Shown piece by piece: positions 26,515 through 34,867 of a stretch of DNA of 38,379 nt. How positions within the stretch are numbered: the first letter of the stretch is position 1; every line of letters begins with the position of its first letter. This stretch comes from DATCSE01 sp036568605 (GTDB lineage: Bacteria > Pseudomonadota > Gammaproteobacteria > Burkholderiales > Burkholderiaceae_C): the NCBI GenBank assembly GCA_036568605.1, contig DATCSE010000020.1, forward strand, positions 1 to 38,379. Reading direction: 5' to 3'. The notes under the pieces are model-generated. The model worked only from the letters and a program-made list of their open reading frames with translations. It did not search any database and was not told where the DNA came from. Both the position numbers and the translations under genes were made by a program.

Positions 26515-27255
26515 ATGCAAGGGAGTGCGCCAGAAGCAGTTGCGCATGTGCTTGCCGTAGACGACGATCCGCTGATCAGGCAGATGATTGCCGACTACCT
26601 CGGCGATTACGACTTCCGTACGACGACGGTGAGCACCGGAGCCGAGATGGCGGAAGTCTTGAAGCGGGAACCGGTCGATCTGCTCGTGCTGGACTTGCGA
26701 CTTCCCGGTGAGGACGGGCTTCAGATCGCGCGCAAGTTGAGAGAGGAGTCGGATCTCGGCATCATTGTCGTCACCGGTCGCCACGAAGAGGCCGACAGGG
26801 TGATGGCGCTCGAGCTCGGCGCCGATGACTACCTCACCAAGCCGTTCTCGCCACGCGAATTGCTTGCACGCGTGCGCGCCCTTCTTCGGCGCACGCAGCT
26901 GCGAAACACGCGCACTACGGCGGTGCAGCAAGGCGTCCGCGCGTATCGATTCGCCGGGTGGGAACTCAATGTGCCGCTTCGCAAGCTCGCCAATCCCTCC
27001 GGCGAAGCGGTGAACCTTTCCAACGGCGAATTCAATTTGCTCAGGGCCTTCCTGGTCTCCGCGCAGCGGATCCTGACGCGTGCCGAGTTGCTCTCGTTAT
27101 CCCGGCTGCATGACGACGAAGTCTATGACCGCTCGATCGACGTGCAGGTGGGACGCCTGCGCAAGAAGCTGGATGCGGGCGACACGCCCCCGCTGATCCG
27201 CACCGAGCGCGGCGCCGGCTACGTCTTTACCGCAGCGGTAGAAGCGCTTCGGTGA
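26515..27255 (+). CDS. OmpR/PhoB-family response regulator
   Basis: This 246-residue protein has an N-terminal receiver (AVDDDP; phosphoacceptor D60 in LLVLDLRLPGEDG; Lys in LTKPFS) and a C-terminal winged-helix DNA-binding domain (LSNGEFNLLRAFL, RSIDVQVGRLRKKLD, IRTERGAGYVF). All residues needed for activity are present. ATG 26515 follows GGAGA; the frame opens earlier but lacks receiver features there. It is divergent from the NarX-type kinase across 193 bp. It ends 18 bp from the convergent DoxX gene. The cognate kinase is uncertain. Confidence 0.94.
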   Translation: MQGSAPEAVAHVLAVDDDPLIRQMIADYLGDYDFRTTTVSTGAEMAEVLKREPVDLLVLDLRLPGEDGLQIARKLREESDLGIIVVTGRHEEADRVMALELGADDYLTKPFSPRELLARVRALLRRTQLRNTRTTAVQQGVRAYRFAGWELNVPLRKLANPSGEAVNLSNGEFNLLRAFLVSAQRILTRAELLSLSRLHDDEVYDRSIDVQVGRLRKKLDAGDTPPLIRTERGAGYVFTAAVEALR

Positions 27256-27273
27256 AGCGTGATCCGGCTGCAA

Positions 27274-27711
27274 TCACCCATCCTTCAGATCGTGCCAGGC
27301 GACCAGCAGGAGCCCCCCGACGAGGCCCAGATGCTCGAAGAACGAGTTCGCTGCCATGAATCGCTCGGGTGGCGCCAATTCCCAGAACCGGTTCGCGACG
27401 AAGGTCGCGAACAGCGTGAATCCTGCAAGCGCCAGCGAGGCGAGCCACCTGTACCAGCCAGCCAGGATCATCACGGACGCGATGAGTTCCAGGGCGATGG
27501 TGGCGACGGCCAAAGGCACCGCAGGGGAAAGGCCGAAGTGCTTCATCTCGGCGATCGCCGCGTTGAAGTCCAGGGCCTTGTCGATGCCGCCCTGAAGGTA
27601 GGCGGCGCACAATCCCAGCAGCGCGAGCCATCGCACCCACGGCGCGATCAGCGCGCGCCTTCCCTCCTCGAAGAATGCAGGTGAAGCTGCAGGCGAAGAC
27701 ACGAGCTTCAT
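27274..27711 (-). CDS. DoxX-family membrane protein
   Basis: This 145-residue protein has four predicted membrane helices (WVRWLALLGLCAAYLQGG; VPLAVATIALELIASVMIL; LASLALAGFTLFATFVAN; FFEHLGLVGGLLLVAWHDL). The GGIDKALDF and EMKHFGL elements are typical of DoxX proteins, which are linked to thiosulfate oxidation, redox balance or stress. Its ATG follows the amidohydrolase stop by 2 bp, so the two are translationally coupled. It is the last gene of the minus-strand operon 31636-27274. Confidence 0.87.
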   Translation of the reverse strand: MKLVSSPAASPAFFEEGRRALIAPWVRWLALLGLCAAYLQGGIDKALDFNAAIAEMKHFGLSPAVPLAVATIALELIASVMILAGWYRWLASLALAGFTLFATFVANRFWELAPPERFMAANSFFEHLGLVGGLLLVAWHDLKDG

Positions 27712-27713
27712 CG

Positions 27714-29609
27714 CTAGACCGCCCAGCAGGCGCAACCGAGCGCGCCCCAGAAGCTCTTCAGGTCGGCCACCGGGGCCCTGCTCCTCGATGCCGCGGCAAG
27801 GTGGTCGTGGCCGTGGACGTTGCACTGTCGGGCGCAGCCGCAGGCCGCCGCGGCATCGCGGCGCAGCGCCGCCTGCATCGGCGCACCCTCCTTGTCGCCC
27901 CAGGCGGCATAGCCACCGAAGCGGCGCACGGGTGACCAGTCTGGCATGGCTGGCGGCGGCGCCGAATCGTCGAGACTCGCGAAGTCGCCGGCGCCATACA
28001 CGACCTTGCCGCCGACCACCGTGAGCAGCGCCGTCGTATCGGCGATCTCCGATTCGGCGCAGGAGAAGAAGTCGCGGTCCGGCACGGTCAGGTCGGCGAG
28101 CAGGCCTTCCTCGATGCGGCCCTTCTTGCCGACTTCGTTCGAGAACCAGGCGACCTTCTCGGTCCACATGCGCAGCGCGGTCTCTCGATCCAGGCAGTTG
28201 CGCTGCGGGTAAATCTGCATGCCGCCGACGGTGCGCCCGGTGATCAGCCAGGACAGCGACACCCAGGGGTTGTACGAGGCCACGCGGGTGGCATCCGTTC
28301 CGGCCGAGACATGCAGGCCCTTGGAAATCATGCGGGCCACGGGAGGCGTCGCTTCGGCGGCACCGTGGCCGTAGCGCTCGACGAAGTATTCACCCTGGTA
28401 GGCCATGCGATGCTGGACCGCCACGCCGCCGCCCAGCGCTGCAATCCGGTCCATCGAGGCCTCGGAGATCGTCTCGGCGTGGTCGAAGAACCAGTTCAGG
28501 CCCTCGAGCGGAATGTCCTGGTTCACGCGTTCGAAGACATCGAGCGCCCGGCTGATCGTTTCATCGTAGGTCGCATGCATGCGCCACGGCCACCGGTTCT
28601 CGGCCAGGATGCGCACCACCTGTTCGAGCTCGCCTTCCATTTCGGGGGCCATGTCCGGTCGCGGCTGGCGGAAGTCCTCGAAATCGGCGGCGGAGAACAC
28701 CAGCATCTCGCCGGCGCCGTTGTGCCTGAAGTAGTCGTCTCCCTGCTTGTACTTCGACGTGGCGGTCCACTTCAGGAAGTCGTCCTTCTCCTGCTTGGGC
28801 TTCTGCGTGAACAGGTTGTAGGCCAGGCGAATGGTGAGCTGTCCCGCCTCGGCCAGTTGCTGGATCACCGCGTAGTCTTCGGGATAGTTCTGGAAGCCTC
28901 CCCCCGCGTCGATCGCGCTGGTGACGCCCAGGCGATTGAGCTCGCGCATGAAGTGACGCGTGGAATTGAGCTGGTATTCGATGGGCAGCTTCGGGCCCTT
29001 GGCCAGCGTCGCGTACAGGATCGAGGCGTTCGGCTTGGCCAGCAGCAGACCGGTGGGATTGCCGGCGCCATCGCGCAGGATCTGGCCCCCGGGCGGCTCC
29101 GGCGTGTCCTTCCCGTAGCCCGCGGCACGCAGCGCAGCGGCGTTCAGAAGTGCGCGGTCATACAGATGAAGGATGAACACCGGTGTATCCGGTGCCACCG
29201 CGTTCAGCTCTTGCAGGGTCGGCAGCCGCTTTTCCTCGAACTGATGCTCGGTGAAGCCGCCGACGACGCGCACCCACTGGGGAGCAGGCGTGACGGCGAC
29301 TTGGCGCTTGAGCATGTCCATGGCGTGGGCCAGGCTGCGCACGCCGTCCCAGCGCACTTCCATGTTGTAGTTCAACCCTCCGCGGATGATGTGCAGGTGG
29401 TTGTCGCACAGGCCGGGCAGCACCCTGCGGCCGCGCAGATCGATGACCTTCGTGCCGGGGCCCGAGAGGGCCATGACCTCGTGATCCGAGCCGACGCGCA
29501 GGAACTTGCCGTCCTTGATGGCGACGGCCGATGCCACCGGCATCGCCTTGTTCAGCGTGGCGACGAGTCCGCGATGAAGGATGAGATCGGCAGCGGCAGT
29601 CTTAGCCAT
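27714..29609 (-). CDS. YtcJ-like metal-dependent amidohydrolase
   Basis: This 631-residue protein belongs to the amidohydrolase superfamily (YtcJ / N-substituted formamide deformylase branch). Metal ligands are visible: H71 and H73 in DNHLHI, the His in RMHATYDE, the His in FFDHAET and the Asp in SAGTDATRV. No signal peptide is present. The C-terminus is longer than the usual ~550 residues and ends in a Cys/His-rich stretch (CGCARQCNVHGHDH). The substrate is unknown; relatives cleave formamides, amides or cyclic ureides. The ATG overlaps the XapX gene by 8 bp, and the stop is 2 bp from the DoxX start, so the three are co-translated. Confidence 0.9.
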   Translation of the reverse strand: MAKTAAADLILHRGLVATLNKAMPVASAVAIKDGKFLRVGSDHEVMALSGPGTKVIDLRGRRVLPGLCDNHLHIIRGGLNYNMEVRWDGVRSLAHAMDMLKRQVAVTPAPQWVRVVGGFTEHQFEEKRLPTLQELNAVAPDTPVFILHLYDRALLNAAALRAAGYGKDTPEPPGGQILRDGAGNPTGLLLAKPNASILYATLAKGPKLPIEYQLNSTRHFMRELNRLGVTSAIDAGGGFQNYPEDYAVIQQLAEAGQLTIRLAYNLFTQKPKQEKDDFLKWTATSKYKQGDDYFRHNGAGEMLVFSAADFEDFRQPRPDMAPEMEGELEQVVRILAENRWPWRMHATYDETISRALDVFERVNQDIPLEGLNWFFDHAETISEASMDRIAALGGGVAVQHRMAYQGEYFVERYGHGAAEATPPVARMISKGLHVSAGTDATRVASYNPWVSLSWLITGRTVGGMQIYPQRNCLDRETALRMWTEKVAWFSNEVGKKGRIEEGLLADLTVPDRDFFSCAESEIADTTALLTVVGGKVVYGAGDFASLDDSAPPPAMPDWSPVRRFGGYAAWGDKEGAPMQAALRRDAAAACGCARQCNVHGHDHLAAASRSRAPVADLKSFWGALGCACWAV

Positions 29610-29901
29610 GCGTGTGCTCCGTGGACCGCGTTGAACGAGACTGAGTGGCCGCTGCCTTCAGCTCGGCGCCCTTGCATTGGGGCAATCGACCGAAGACGTG
29701 CGGCTTGACCTGGTCGTGCAGCCACGAGGTCTGCTCCGTCTTCCAGACTTGCTTGACGAGCGGGGGAATCTGCTCGCCGACGAGGATCCCGAGCAGCCCG
29801 ACCAGCGCGATCACCGGCGGCGCCGGGGACCGCACGTTGAAGAGTGCGTAGATGACGCCGACGAGCAGGCCGATGGCCAGCGATACGAGGTAGGGTTTCA
29901 T
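29602..29901 (-). CDS. XapX domain-containing small membrane protein
   Basis: This ~99-residue protein begins with the XapX/DUF1427 domain: two membrane helices (PYLVSLAIGLLVGVIYALF and PVIALVGLLGILVGEQIPP) around a short turn with RSPAPP. A ~45-residue hydrophilic tail follows. The start could also be ATG 29913, but ATG 29901 opens at the family's usual M-K-P-Y. The function is unknown; XapX genes often neighbour amidohydrolases and other hydrolases of this type. The end overlaps the amidohydrolase start, indicating coupling. Confidence 0.87.
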   Translation of the reverse strand: MKPYLVSLAIGLLVGVIYALFNVRSPAPPVIALVGLLGILVGEQIPPLVKQVWKTEQTSWLHDQVKPHVFGRLPQCKGAELKAAATQSRSTRSTEHTHG

Positions 29902-29949
29902 GCTCGATTCCATGGATGAGATTGGGGCACCGCTGACGGAACACCAACG

Positions 29950-30873
29950 TCAATTGGAGCGGGCCAGAAAGGTGCGAACCAGGCCGATCGTCGCTTGCGG
30001 GTTCTCTTCCATGATCCAGTGGCCAGAATCCGGCACGACACCCTCGGTGACGTTCTCGGCGCCAGCGTGCATCACGCTGGCCATCATCGGCCCGAACGAC
30101 TTCTCGCCACCGAGCGCGAGCAGCGGCATCTTCAGCTTCCCGCCGCGGGCGAGGAATGCGCGGTTGTCGATGGCGTCTTGATCAAACGCGGCGAACTGCG
30201 CAAACCCGGAGTGCATCGCCCCAGGCAGCGCGTACAGCTTCGCATAGTGTTGGCGCGCCGCTTCGCTGAAACGGTCGGGCGTCGCCGAGAACTCGTTCCA
30301 GAAGCGGTCGAGATAGATGCGCTCGCGGCCCGCGACGAGGCGCTCCATGTCCGGGCCGCCGAAACGGAAGTGCCACAGCAGCGGGTTCTTCAGGATTTCT
30401 TCCCATGGGCCGACACCCGGAATGGGCGCGTCGATCAGCACGACGCGACCCACACGCTCCGGGAACTGGGCGGCGAACGCGAACGTGACCATGTTGCCGA
30501 TGTCGTGCGCCACGATGTCGGCCCGCGTGACCTTCAGCTCATCGAGCACCCCCTTGATGTCGCCCGCTTGGGTCTTCTTGTCGAAGCCGCCGGTCGGCTT
30601 CGAGGAGAGCCCCAGTCCTCGCAGGTCCGGAACAATGACCGTGTGATCGCGGGCAAGTTCGACAGCCAGCGGCACCCACATGTCGCCGGTTTCGCCGTAG
30701 CCGTGCAACAGCACGACGGCCGGACCGGAGCCGCCTGACCGCACGTGCATGCTGACGCCATTGGTGTCGATCGTCCGTTGCTTGAACGTTGCCGGATAGA
30801 CGAGCGACTGGGCTTGCGAAAGCAGCGGAACGGCGATGAGCCAGGCGAACAGGATTCGGGTGAAGCAGTTCAT
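29950..30873 (-). CDS. Exported alpha/beta hydrolase, epoxide hydrolase / haloalkane dehalogenase-like
   Basis: This 307-residue protein has a signal peptide (LIAVPLLSQAQS) and an alpha/beta-hydrolase fold. The oxyanion motif is HGYGETGDMW, and the nucleophile position carries Asp (D124 in VAHDIGNMV), as in epoxide hydrolases and dehalogenases rather than esterases. The catalytic His is in DSGHWIMEE. A periplasmic location is unusual for this enzyme class and suggests a detoxifying role. ATG 30873 has AAAGG upstream. It lies 112 bp after the YcaC-like gene and 48 bp before the XapX gene. Confidence 0.91.
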   Translation of the reverse strand: MNCFTRILFAWLIAVPLLSQAQSLVYPATFKQRTIDTNGVSMHVRSGGSGPAVVLLHGYGETGDMWVPLAVELARDHTVIVPDLRGLGLSSKPTGGFDKKTQAGDIKGVLDELKVTRADIVAHDIGNMVTFAFAAQFPERVGRVVLIDAPIPGVGPWEEILKNPLLWHFRFGGPDMERLVAGRERIYLDRFWNEFSATPDRFSEAARQHYAKLYALPGAMHSGFAQFAAFDQDAIDNRAFLARGGKLKMPLLALGGEKSFGPMMASVMHAGAENVTEGVVPDSGHWIMEENPQATIGLVRTFLARSN

Positions 30874-30985
30874 GGTGGACCTTTGAGGTGGAGGAAAGAG
30901 ATTCCTCGTCGCGGAGCGGATCTTCATAGGTGCCTCCGCAACGACCTGGGCCGAAGCGGCCGACGGCCGCCCCGGCAAGCCGGCT

Positions 30986-31636
30986 TCAGCCTTCGTGGGC
31001 GCCGAACATCTGCTTGGCGTAGATGATCCCGAGGCCATAGGCGCCGCCGTACTGCTTCGCGATGCCGGTGGTCATGTCGTACGTCTCGGTGCGCGCCCAG
31101 TCGCGCTGCAGCTCGAGCAGGTACTGCAGCGACGTGATGGGCTGCGCGCCGGCCTGCACCATGCGGTCCATCGCACGGTCATGCGCCTCCTGCGACACAT
31201 CGCCGCAGGCATCGGCGATCACGAGCACCTCGAAGCCCTGGTCGAGGGCCGACAGCGCCGGGCCGACGATGCACACCGAAGTCCACAGGCCCGCCAGCAC
31301 GATGCGATTCTTGCCGATGGCATTCACGACCTTGATGACGTTGGCGTCTTCCCAGGTGTTCATGCTCGTGCGGTCGATGAGCTCCTGCCCCGGAAAGGCG
31401 CTCGTGATTTCGCCGTACATCGGGCCGGAGAAGCTCTTCTCGGCCACGGTGGTGAGGATGGTGGGGACCTTGAAGCCCGCGGCAGCGTTGGAGACCAGCG
31501 CGGCGTTGTTGCGAAGCTGAACCGCATCGATCGACTTCGTCGCAAAGGACATCTGCGACTGGAAGTCGATCATGATGAGCGTGTGGTCCTTCGGGGTGAG
31601 AAGCTTGGGACCGGGAGTGGGCTTGGCGGTGGGCAT
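30986..31636 (-). CDS. Isochorismatase-family (YcaC-like) cysteine hydrolase
   Basis: This 216-residue protein shows the isochorismatase-like hydrolase fold: catalytic Asp in LIMIDFQSQMSF and nucleophilic Cys in LAGLWTSVCIVGPAL. The overall pattern and the late element QYGGAYGLGIIYAKQMFG match YcaC-type hydrolases, whose natural substrate is unknown. Three ATG codons are possible; 31636 is chosen because AAAGGA lies 9 bp upstream, while ATG 31645 would abut that site. It is the first gene of the five-gene minus-strand operon and is divergent from the NarL-type regulator at 31887, a candidate controller. Confidence 0.91.
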   Translation of the reverse strand: MPTAKPTPGPKLLTPKDHTLIMIDFQSQMSFATKSIDAVQLRNNAALVSNAAAGFKVPTILTTVAEKSFSGPMYGEITSAFPGQELIDRTSMNTWEDANVIKVVNAIGKNRIVLAGLWTSVCIVGPALSALDQGFEVLVIADACGDVSQEAHDRAMDRMVQAGAQPITSLQYLLELQRDWARTETYDMTTGIAKQYGGAYGLGIIYAKQMFGAHEG

Positions 31637-31886
31637 GTTGTTCATTCCTTTCAGGGGTTTCGGGCCGGTGTCGGCGGCCAGGCGGGCGCTGCGGCATCTC
31701 GATGCGCGTTGCACCGCGATGCAACGCAAGCAAGTCTGACGACAGTCGAGTCGCGAGTGCTCTGACTTTCGGTCAGGTCGACCTCTTCCAGGAGACGAGG
31801 ATCCCCCGGCCCACGATCGCCCTATCTTCAGTCGAGTCGACGTGAGCCCGCGGATTGACTAACGTCGGAGCCCTAGCAGAGGCGTC
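31637..31886. promoter_or_regulatory. Divergent control region with repeated AGTCGAGTCG sites
   Basis: This 250-bp region lies between the hydrolase operon and the NarL-type regulator gene. The 10-mer AGTCGAGTCG occurs at 31744-31753 and 31830-31839, and again inside the regulator gene at 31995-32004. The latter two share the 16-mer AGTCGAGTCGACGTGA, which contains the near-palindrome GTCGA-G-TCGAC. CCTATCTT at 31821-31828 recurs upstream of the paralogous regulator (36113-36120). A role in autoregulation is inferred. Confidence 0.5.
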
Positions 31887-32540
31887 ATGCGATGCCGGAG
31901 AACTTCAATCGTGGTCAATCAGCAGATCCGGCTCATGGTGGTGGATGATCACCCGGTCGTCCGCAAGGGACTGATCGAGATGCTTCGCGCAGAAAGTCGA
32001 GTCGACGTGATCGCGCAGGCGTCCGGCGGCCGTGAAGCCGTGGAGCAGTTCAAGGCCGTGCGGCCGGATGTCATCCTCATGGACCTTCGGATGCCCGACA
32101 TGGGCGGCGTCGAGACCATCGAAGCCATTCGCTGCATCGACGCCGATGCAAAGATCATCATCATGACGGCTGTCGATGGCGAGGAAGACATCTATCGCGG
32201 TCTACGCGCGGGCGCAAAGGGCTACATCCTCAAGGACGCGCCTGACCACGAAGTCGTCAGGGCGGTACACATGACCACCGAGGGCCGGCGATACCTGGCC
32301 ACGTCGGTGGCCGCCAAGCTCGCCGACCACCTCAACTCCAATCAGTTGTCGGAGCGCGAGCTCGAGATCCTGGGCCTGATGGCAACGGGGCTCTCCAACA
32401 AGGGCATTGCGCGCAAGGCCGGCATCACGGAGGGCACCGTCAAGTTCCACGTCAACAGCATCCTGGCCAAGCTTGGCTGCGTCTCGCGAACGCAGGCCGT
32501 GGCCTCGGCACTGAAGAAGGGCCTGATTCAGTTGATCTGA
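31887..32540 (+). CDS. NarL/FixJ-family response regulator (paralog 1)
   Basis: This 217-residue protein has a receiver with VVDDHP, phosphoacceptor D66 (ILMDLRMPDMGG) and the Lys in YILKDAP, and a LuxR-type HTH (LSERELEILGLMATGLSNKG, GTVKFHVNSILAKL). ATG 31887 follows AGAGG; GTG 31911 is a possible shorter start. It is strongly similar to the regulator at 36234-36866 throughout, so the two arose by duplication. The SLAC1-type gene begins 9 bp after its stop, and that gene's ribosome-binding site overlaps the TGA, so the two are translationally coupled. No cognate kinase is directly adjacent on the same strand. Confidence 0.94.
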   Translation: MRCRRTSIVVNQQIRLMVVDDHPVVRKGLIEMLRAESRVDVIAQASGGREAVEQFKAVRPDVILMDLRMPDMGGVETIEAIRCIDADAKIIIMTAVDGEEDIYRGLRAGAKGYILKDAPDHEVVRAVHMTTEGRRYLATSVAAKLADHLNSNQLSERELEILGLMATGLSNKGIARKAGITEGTVKFHVNSILAKLGCVSRTQAVASALKKGLIQLI

Positions 32541-32549
32541 GGACGCAGC

Positions 32550-33554
32550 ATGATGCAAGCGGGAAATGCGGCGAACGCGGCGGCCGCTTTGAATGCCGCT
32601 TCCACGGAAGCGCCTTGGCTGGAGCGCTTTCCGATCCAGATGTTCGGCGTCGTCATGGGCCTGGGTGGCCTGGGCAATGCGTGGCGGGTCGCGGCCAGGA
32701 TCTGGGGGCTTCCACCGGGGATCGGACACACGCTGGTGCGGCTCGCCGCGCTGGTCTTCATCGGCTTGCTGCTGATACTGGCGGCCAAGCTGGTTCGGCA
32801 TCGCGGTGCGGTGGCCGCGGAGTTCCGCCACCCGGTGAAGTCCAACTTCTTCGGCGCCGTTTCCGTGTCGGCGATCATCATGTCCATCGCCTTCCGCGAG
32901 GAGTGGCCTGACGCGGCGAGATTGGCATGGATCGCCGGCGCGGCATTCCATTTCGTACTGGCCGTCACCTTCATGCGCCGGTGGATCCTGGAGCAACAGG
33001 ATGAAGCCGAGATGACGCCTGCCTGGTTCATCCCGATCGCCGGCAACTTCCTCGTCCCGGTGGGAGGTGTTCCGCTCGGCTTCGTCGAGACGTCGTGGTT
33101 CTTCTTCTCCGTGGCGCTGGTGTTCTGGCTGGTGCTGTTCACCATCGCGATGCACCGGGTCGTCTTTTGTGCGCCGATGACGGAGAAGAGCCTGCCGACG
33201 CTGTTCATCCTGCTGGCGCCGCCGTCGATCGGCCTGTCTGCCTACTTCGCGTTCACGGGCGGTGAAGCCGGCCCTCTGGCGCACATCCTCTACTGCTTCG
33301 GGCTCTTCGTGGCCATCCTGATCGCATCGCTGGCCGACCGGTTTCTGGGTGTGCACTACTTTCTGAGCTGGTGGGCCATGACGTTTCCATCGAGTGCCTG
33401 GGCAGGTGCATGCATCAGCTACTACAAGGCACATCCCACCCCGATGACCGGCCTGGTGGCCTGCCTGGCGCTTTTCGTCGCAACAGTGCTGCTCGGCCTC
33501 GTGTTCGTGCGAACGCTCGTGGCGCTGGGCCAGGGGGTCTTGCTGCGGGAGTGA
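32550..33554 (+). CDS. SLAC1/TehA-family anion channel or transporter
   Basis: This 334-residue integral membrane protein has about ten hydrophobic segments and no signal peptide. The pattern PIQMFGVVMGLGGLGNAWR, HPVKSNFFGAVSVSAIIM, TPAWFIPIAGNFLVPVGG and MTFPSSAWAG is typical of the SLAC1/TehA (tellurite resistance, C4-dicarboxylate) family. It probably conducts anions or exports organic acids. GAGGA overlapping the regulator's stop serves two adjacent ATG codons (32550, 32553). Co-expression with the NarL-type regulator suggests it belongs to that regulator's response. It ends 8 bp from the convergent hybrid kinase gene. Confidence 0.9.
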   Translation: MMQAGNAANAAAALNAASTEAPWLERFPIQMFGVVMGLGGLGNAWRVAARIWGLPPGIGHTLVRLAALVFIGLLLILAAKLVRHRGAVAAEFRHPVKSNFFGAVSVSAIIMSIAFREEWPDAARLAWIAGAAFHFVLAVTFMRRWILEQQDEAEMTPAWFIPIAGNFLVPVGGVPLGFVETSWFFFSVALVFWLVLFTIAMHRVVFCAPMTEKSLPTLFILLAPPSIGLSAYFAFTGGEAGPLAHILYCFGLFVAILIASLADRFLGVHYFLSWWAMTFPSSAWAGACISYYKAHPTPMTGLVACLALFVATVLLGLVFVRTLVALGQGVLLRE

Positions 33555-33562
33555 GATGGTCT

Positions 33563-34831
33563 TCAGCGCTGCTGACGGCCGCTGTGCAGCGCACGGTGCA
33601 GGGCCGTCGCGAGCTCGCGCAGCCTCAGCGGCTTCTTGAGCACGTCGAAGGCGCCGGCTTGCCTAGCGTTCTGCACGAAGTCCACGCCAATGTTGCCGCT
33701 GATCAGCAGCGCGGGGATGTCTCCGCGAATCTCGCGGATCAGACCGATCAACGCGGTACCGGACAGGCCCGGCATGCGTTCGTCCATGATGACCGCGTCG
33801 TAGTGCTCCGGCTGAGCACGGAAGGCTTGCAGCGCTGCGGCGCTCGACGTGAAGGGCAGCGCGACGTAGCCGAGCTCCGCCAGGTTCTCTGCCGTCAGTT
33901 TGACGAGGGACTCGTCGTCGTCGACCACGAGCACATGCTGGCGAGCACCGCGCGGCAACGCGTCAGGCGGCGGCGCAGCGTCGGCCGCGACGTCGCCGGA
34001 ACGCGGCAGGTACACGGTGAACGTGCTGCCCTCGCCCGCAGTGCTGTGCACATCCACCACGCCGCCGACATCGCTCACGATGCCGTGCACCAATGACAGG
34101 CCGAGCCCCGTTCCGACGCCGACGTCCTTCGTGGTGAAGAAGGGGTCGAAGATTCGATCGATGATGCTGCGCTCTATCCCCGTCCCGTTGTCGGCCATGG
34201 CCAGTACCAGCACCTCGCCGGGGCCCACGGCGCCCGTGGTGGCAACCCAGGGAGCCTCCAGGCGCTGCGCGTGGAGCGACACGCGCAGCGTTCCCCCGCG
34301 AGGCATGGCCTGCACGGCATTGGTGGCGAGGTTCATCACCACCTGATGAACCTGCGTGGGATCGCCAAGCATGGCGGCGCGCTCGGCATGCAGCTCGGCG
34401 GCGATGCCGATGTTGTCCGGCAGCTTGGCGGCGACCAGCTCCAACGTCTCGCGCACGACCGATTGAACGTGCACAGGCACACGTTCGCCCACGCCGCTGC
34501 GGCTGAAGGCGAGGATGCGCTCCACCAGCGCGCGCCCGCGCTCGCCGGCGGCCAGGATGCTGTCCAGGTCGCGCCGCAGCCGGCTGCCGTGTGGCGCGTC
34601 GCGAAGAGCCATCTCGCCATAGCCGAGGATGGCCCCCAGGATGTTGTTGAAGTCGTGCGCGATGCCGCCGGCCAGCGTCCCCATGGCTTCGAGCCGCTGC
34701 GCTTGCCGCAGCCGACGCTCCATGTCGCGCAGTTCCTGCTCCGAGCGTTTGCCCTCTGTGATGTCGCCTTGCGCCGCGGCCTCACGAGAAGCCTGCGTGC
34801 CGCCATGGCCGTCGATGGGATCGAGTGTCAT
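33563..34831 (-). CDS. Hybrid histidine kinase lacking a sensor domain, with C-terminal receiver
   Basis: This 422-residue protein starts with ~20 unstructured residues and a PAC-like tail (GDITEGKRSEQELRD), then HisKA with H59 (GGIAHDFNNILG), HATPase_c (MNLATNAVQAMPRGG, ADNGTGIE, GTGLGLSLVHG) and a receiver with D350 (VIMDERMPG) and Lys in LKKPLR. The PAC tail is the usual end of a PAS domain, but the PAS body is missing. Its core is closely similar to the two-PAS kinase at 21753-23831. No clear ribosome-binding site precedes ATG 34831. It may have lost its input domain, or be driven by a partner protein. Confidence 0.92.
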   Translation of the reverse strand: MTLDPIDGHGGTQASREAAAQGDITEGKRSEQELRDMERRLRQAQRLEAMGTLAGGIAHDFNNILGAILGYGEMALRDAPHGSRLRRDLDSILAAGERGRALVERILAFSRSGVGERVPVHVQSVVRETLELVAAKLPDNIGIAAELHAERAAMLGDPTQVHQVVMNLATNAVQAMPRGGTLRVSLHAQRLEAPWVATTGAVGPGEVLVLAMADNGTGIERSIIDRIFDPFFTTKDVGVGTGLGLSLVHGIVSDVGGVVDVHSTAGEGSTFTVYLPRSGDVAADAAPPPDALPRGARQHVLVVDDDESLVKLTAENLAELGYVALPFTSSAAALQAFRAQPEHYDAVIMDERMPGLSGTALIGLIREIRGDIPALLISGNIGVDFVQNARQAGAFDVLKKPLRLRELATALHRALHSGRQQR

Positions 34832-34867
34832 GCAATGGGAAGGGGCGATGCCCGGCTCGGCCGGATT

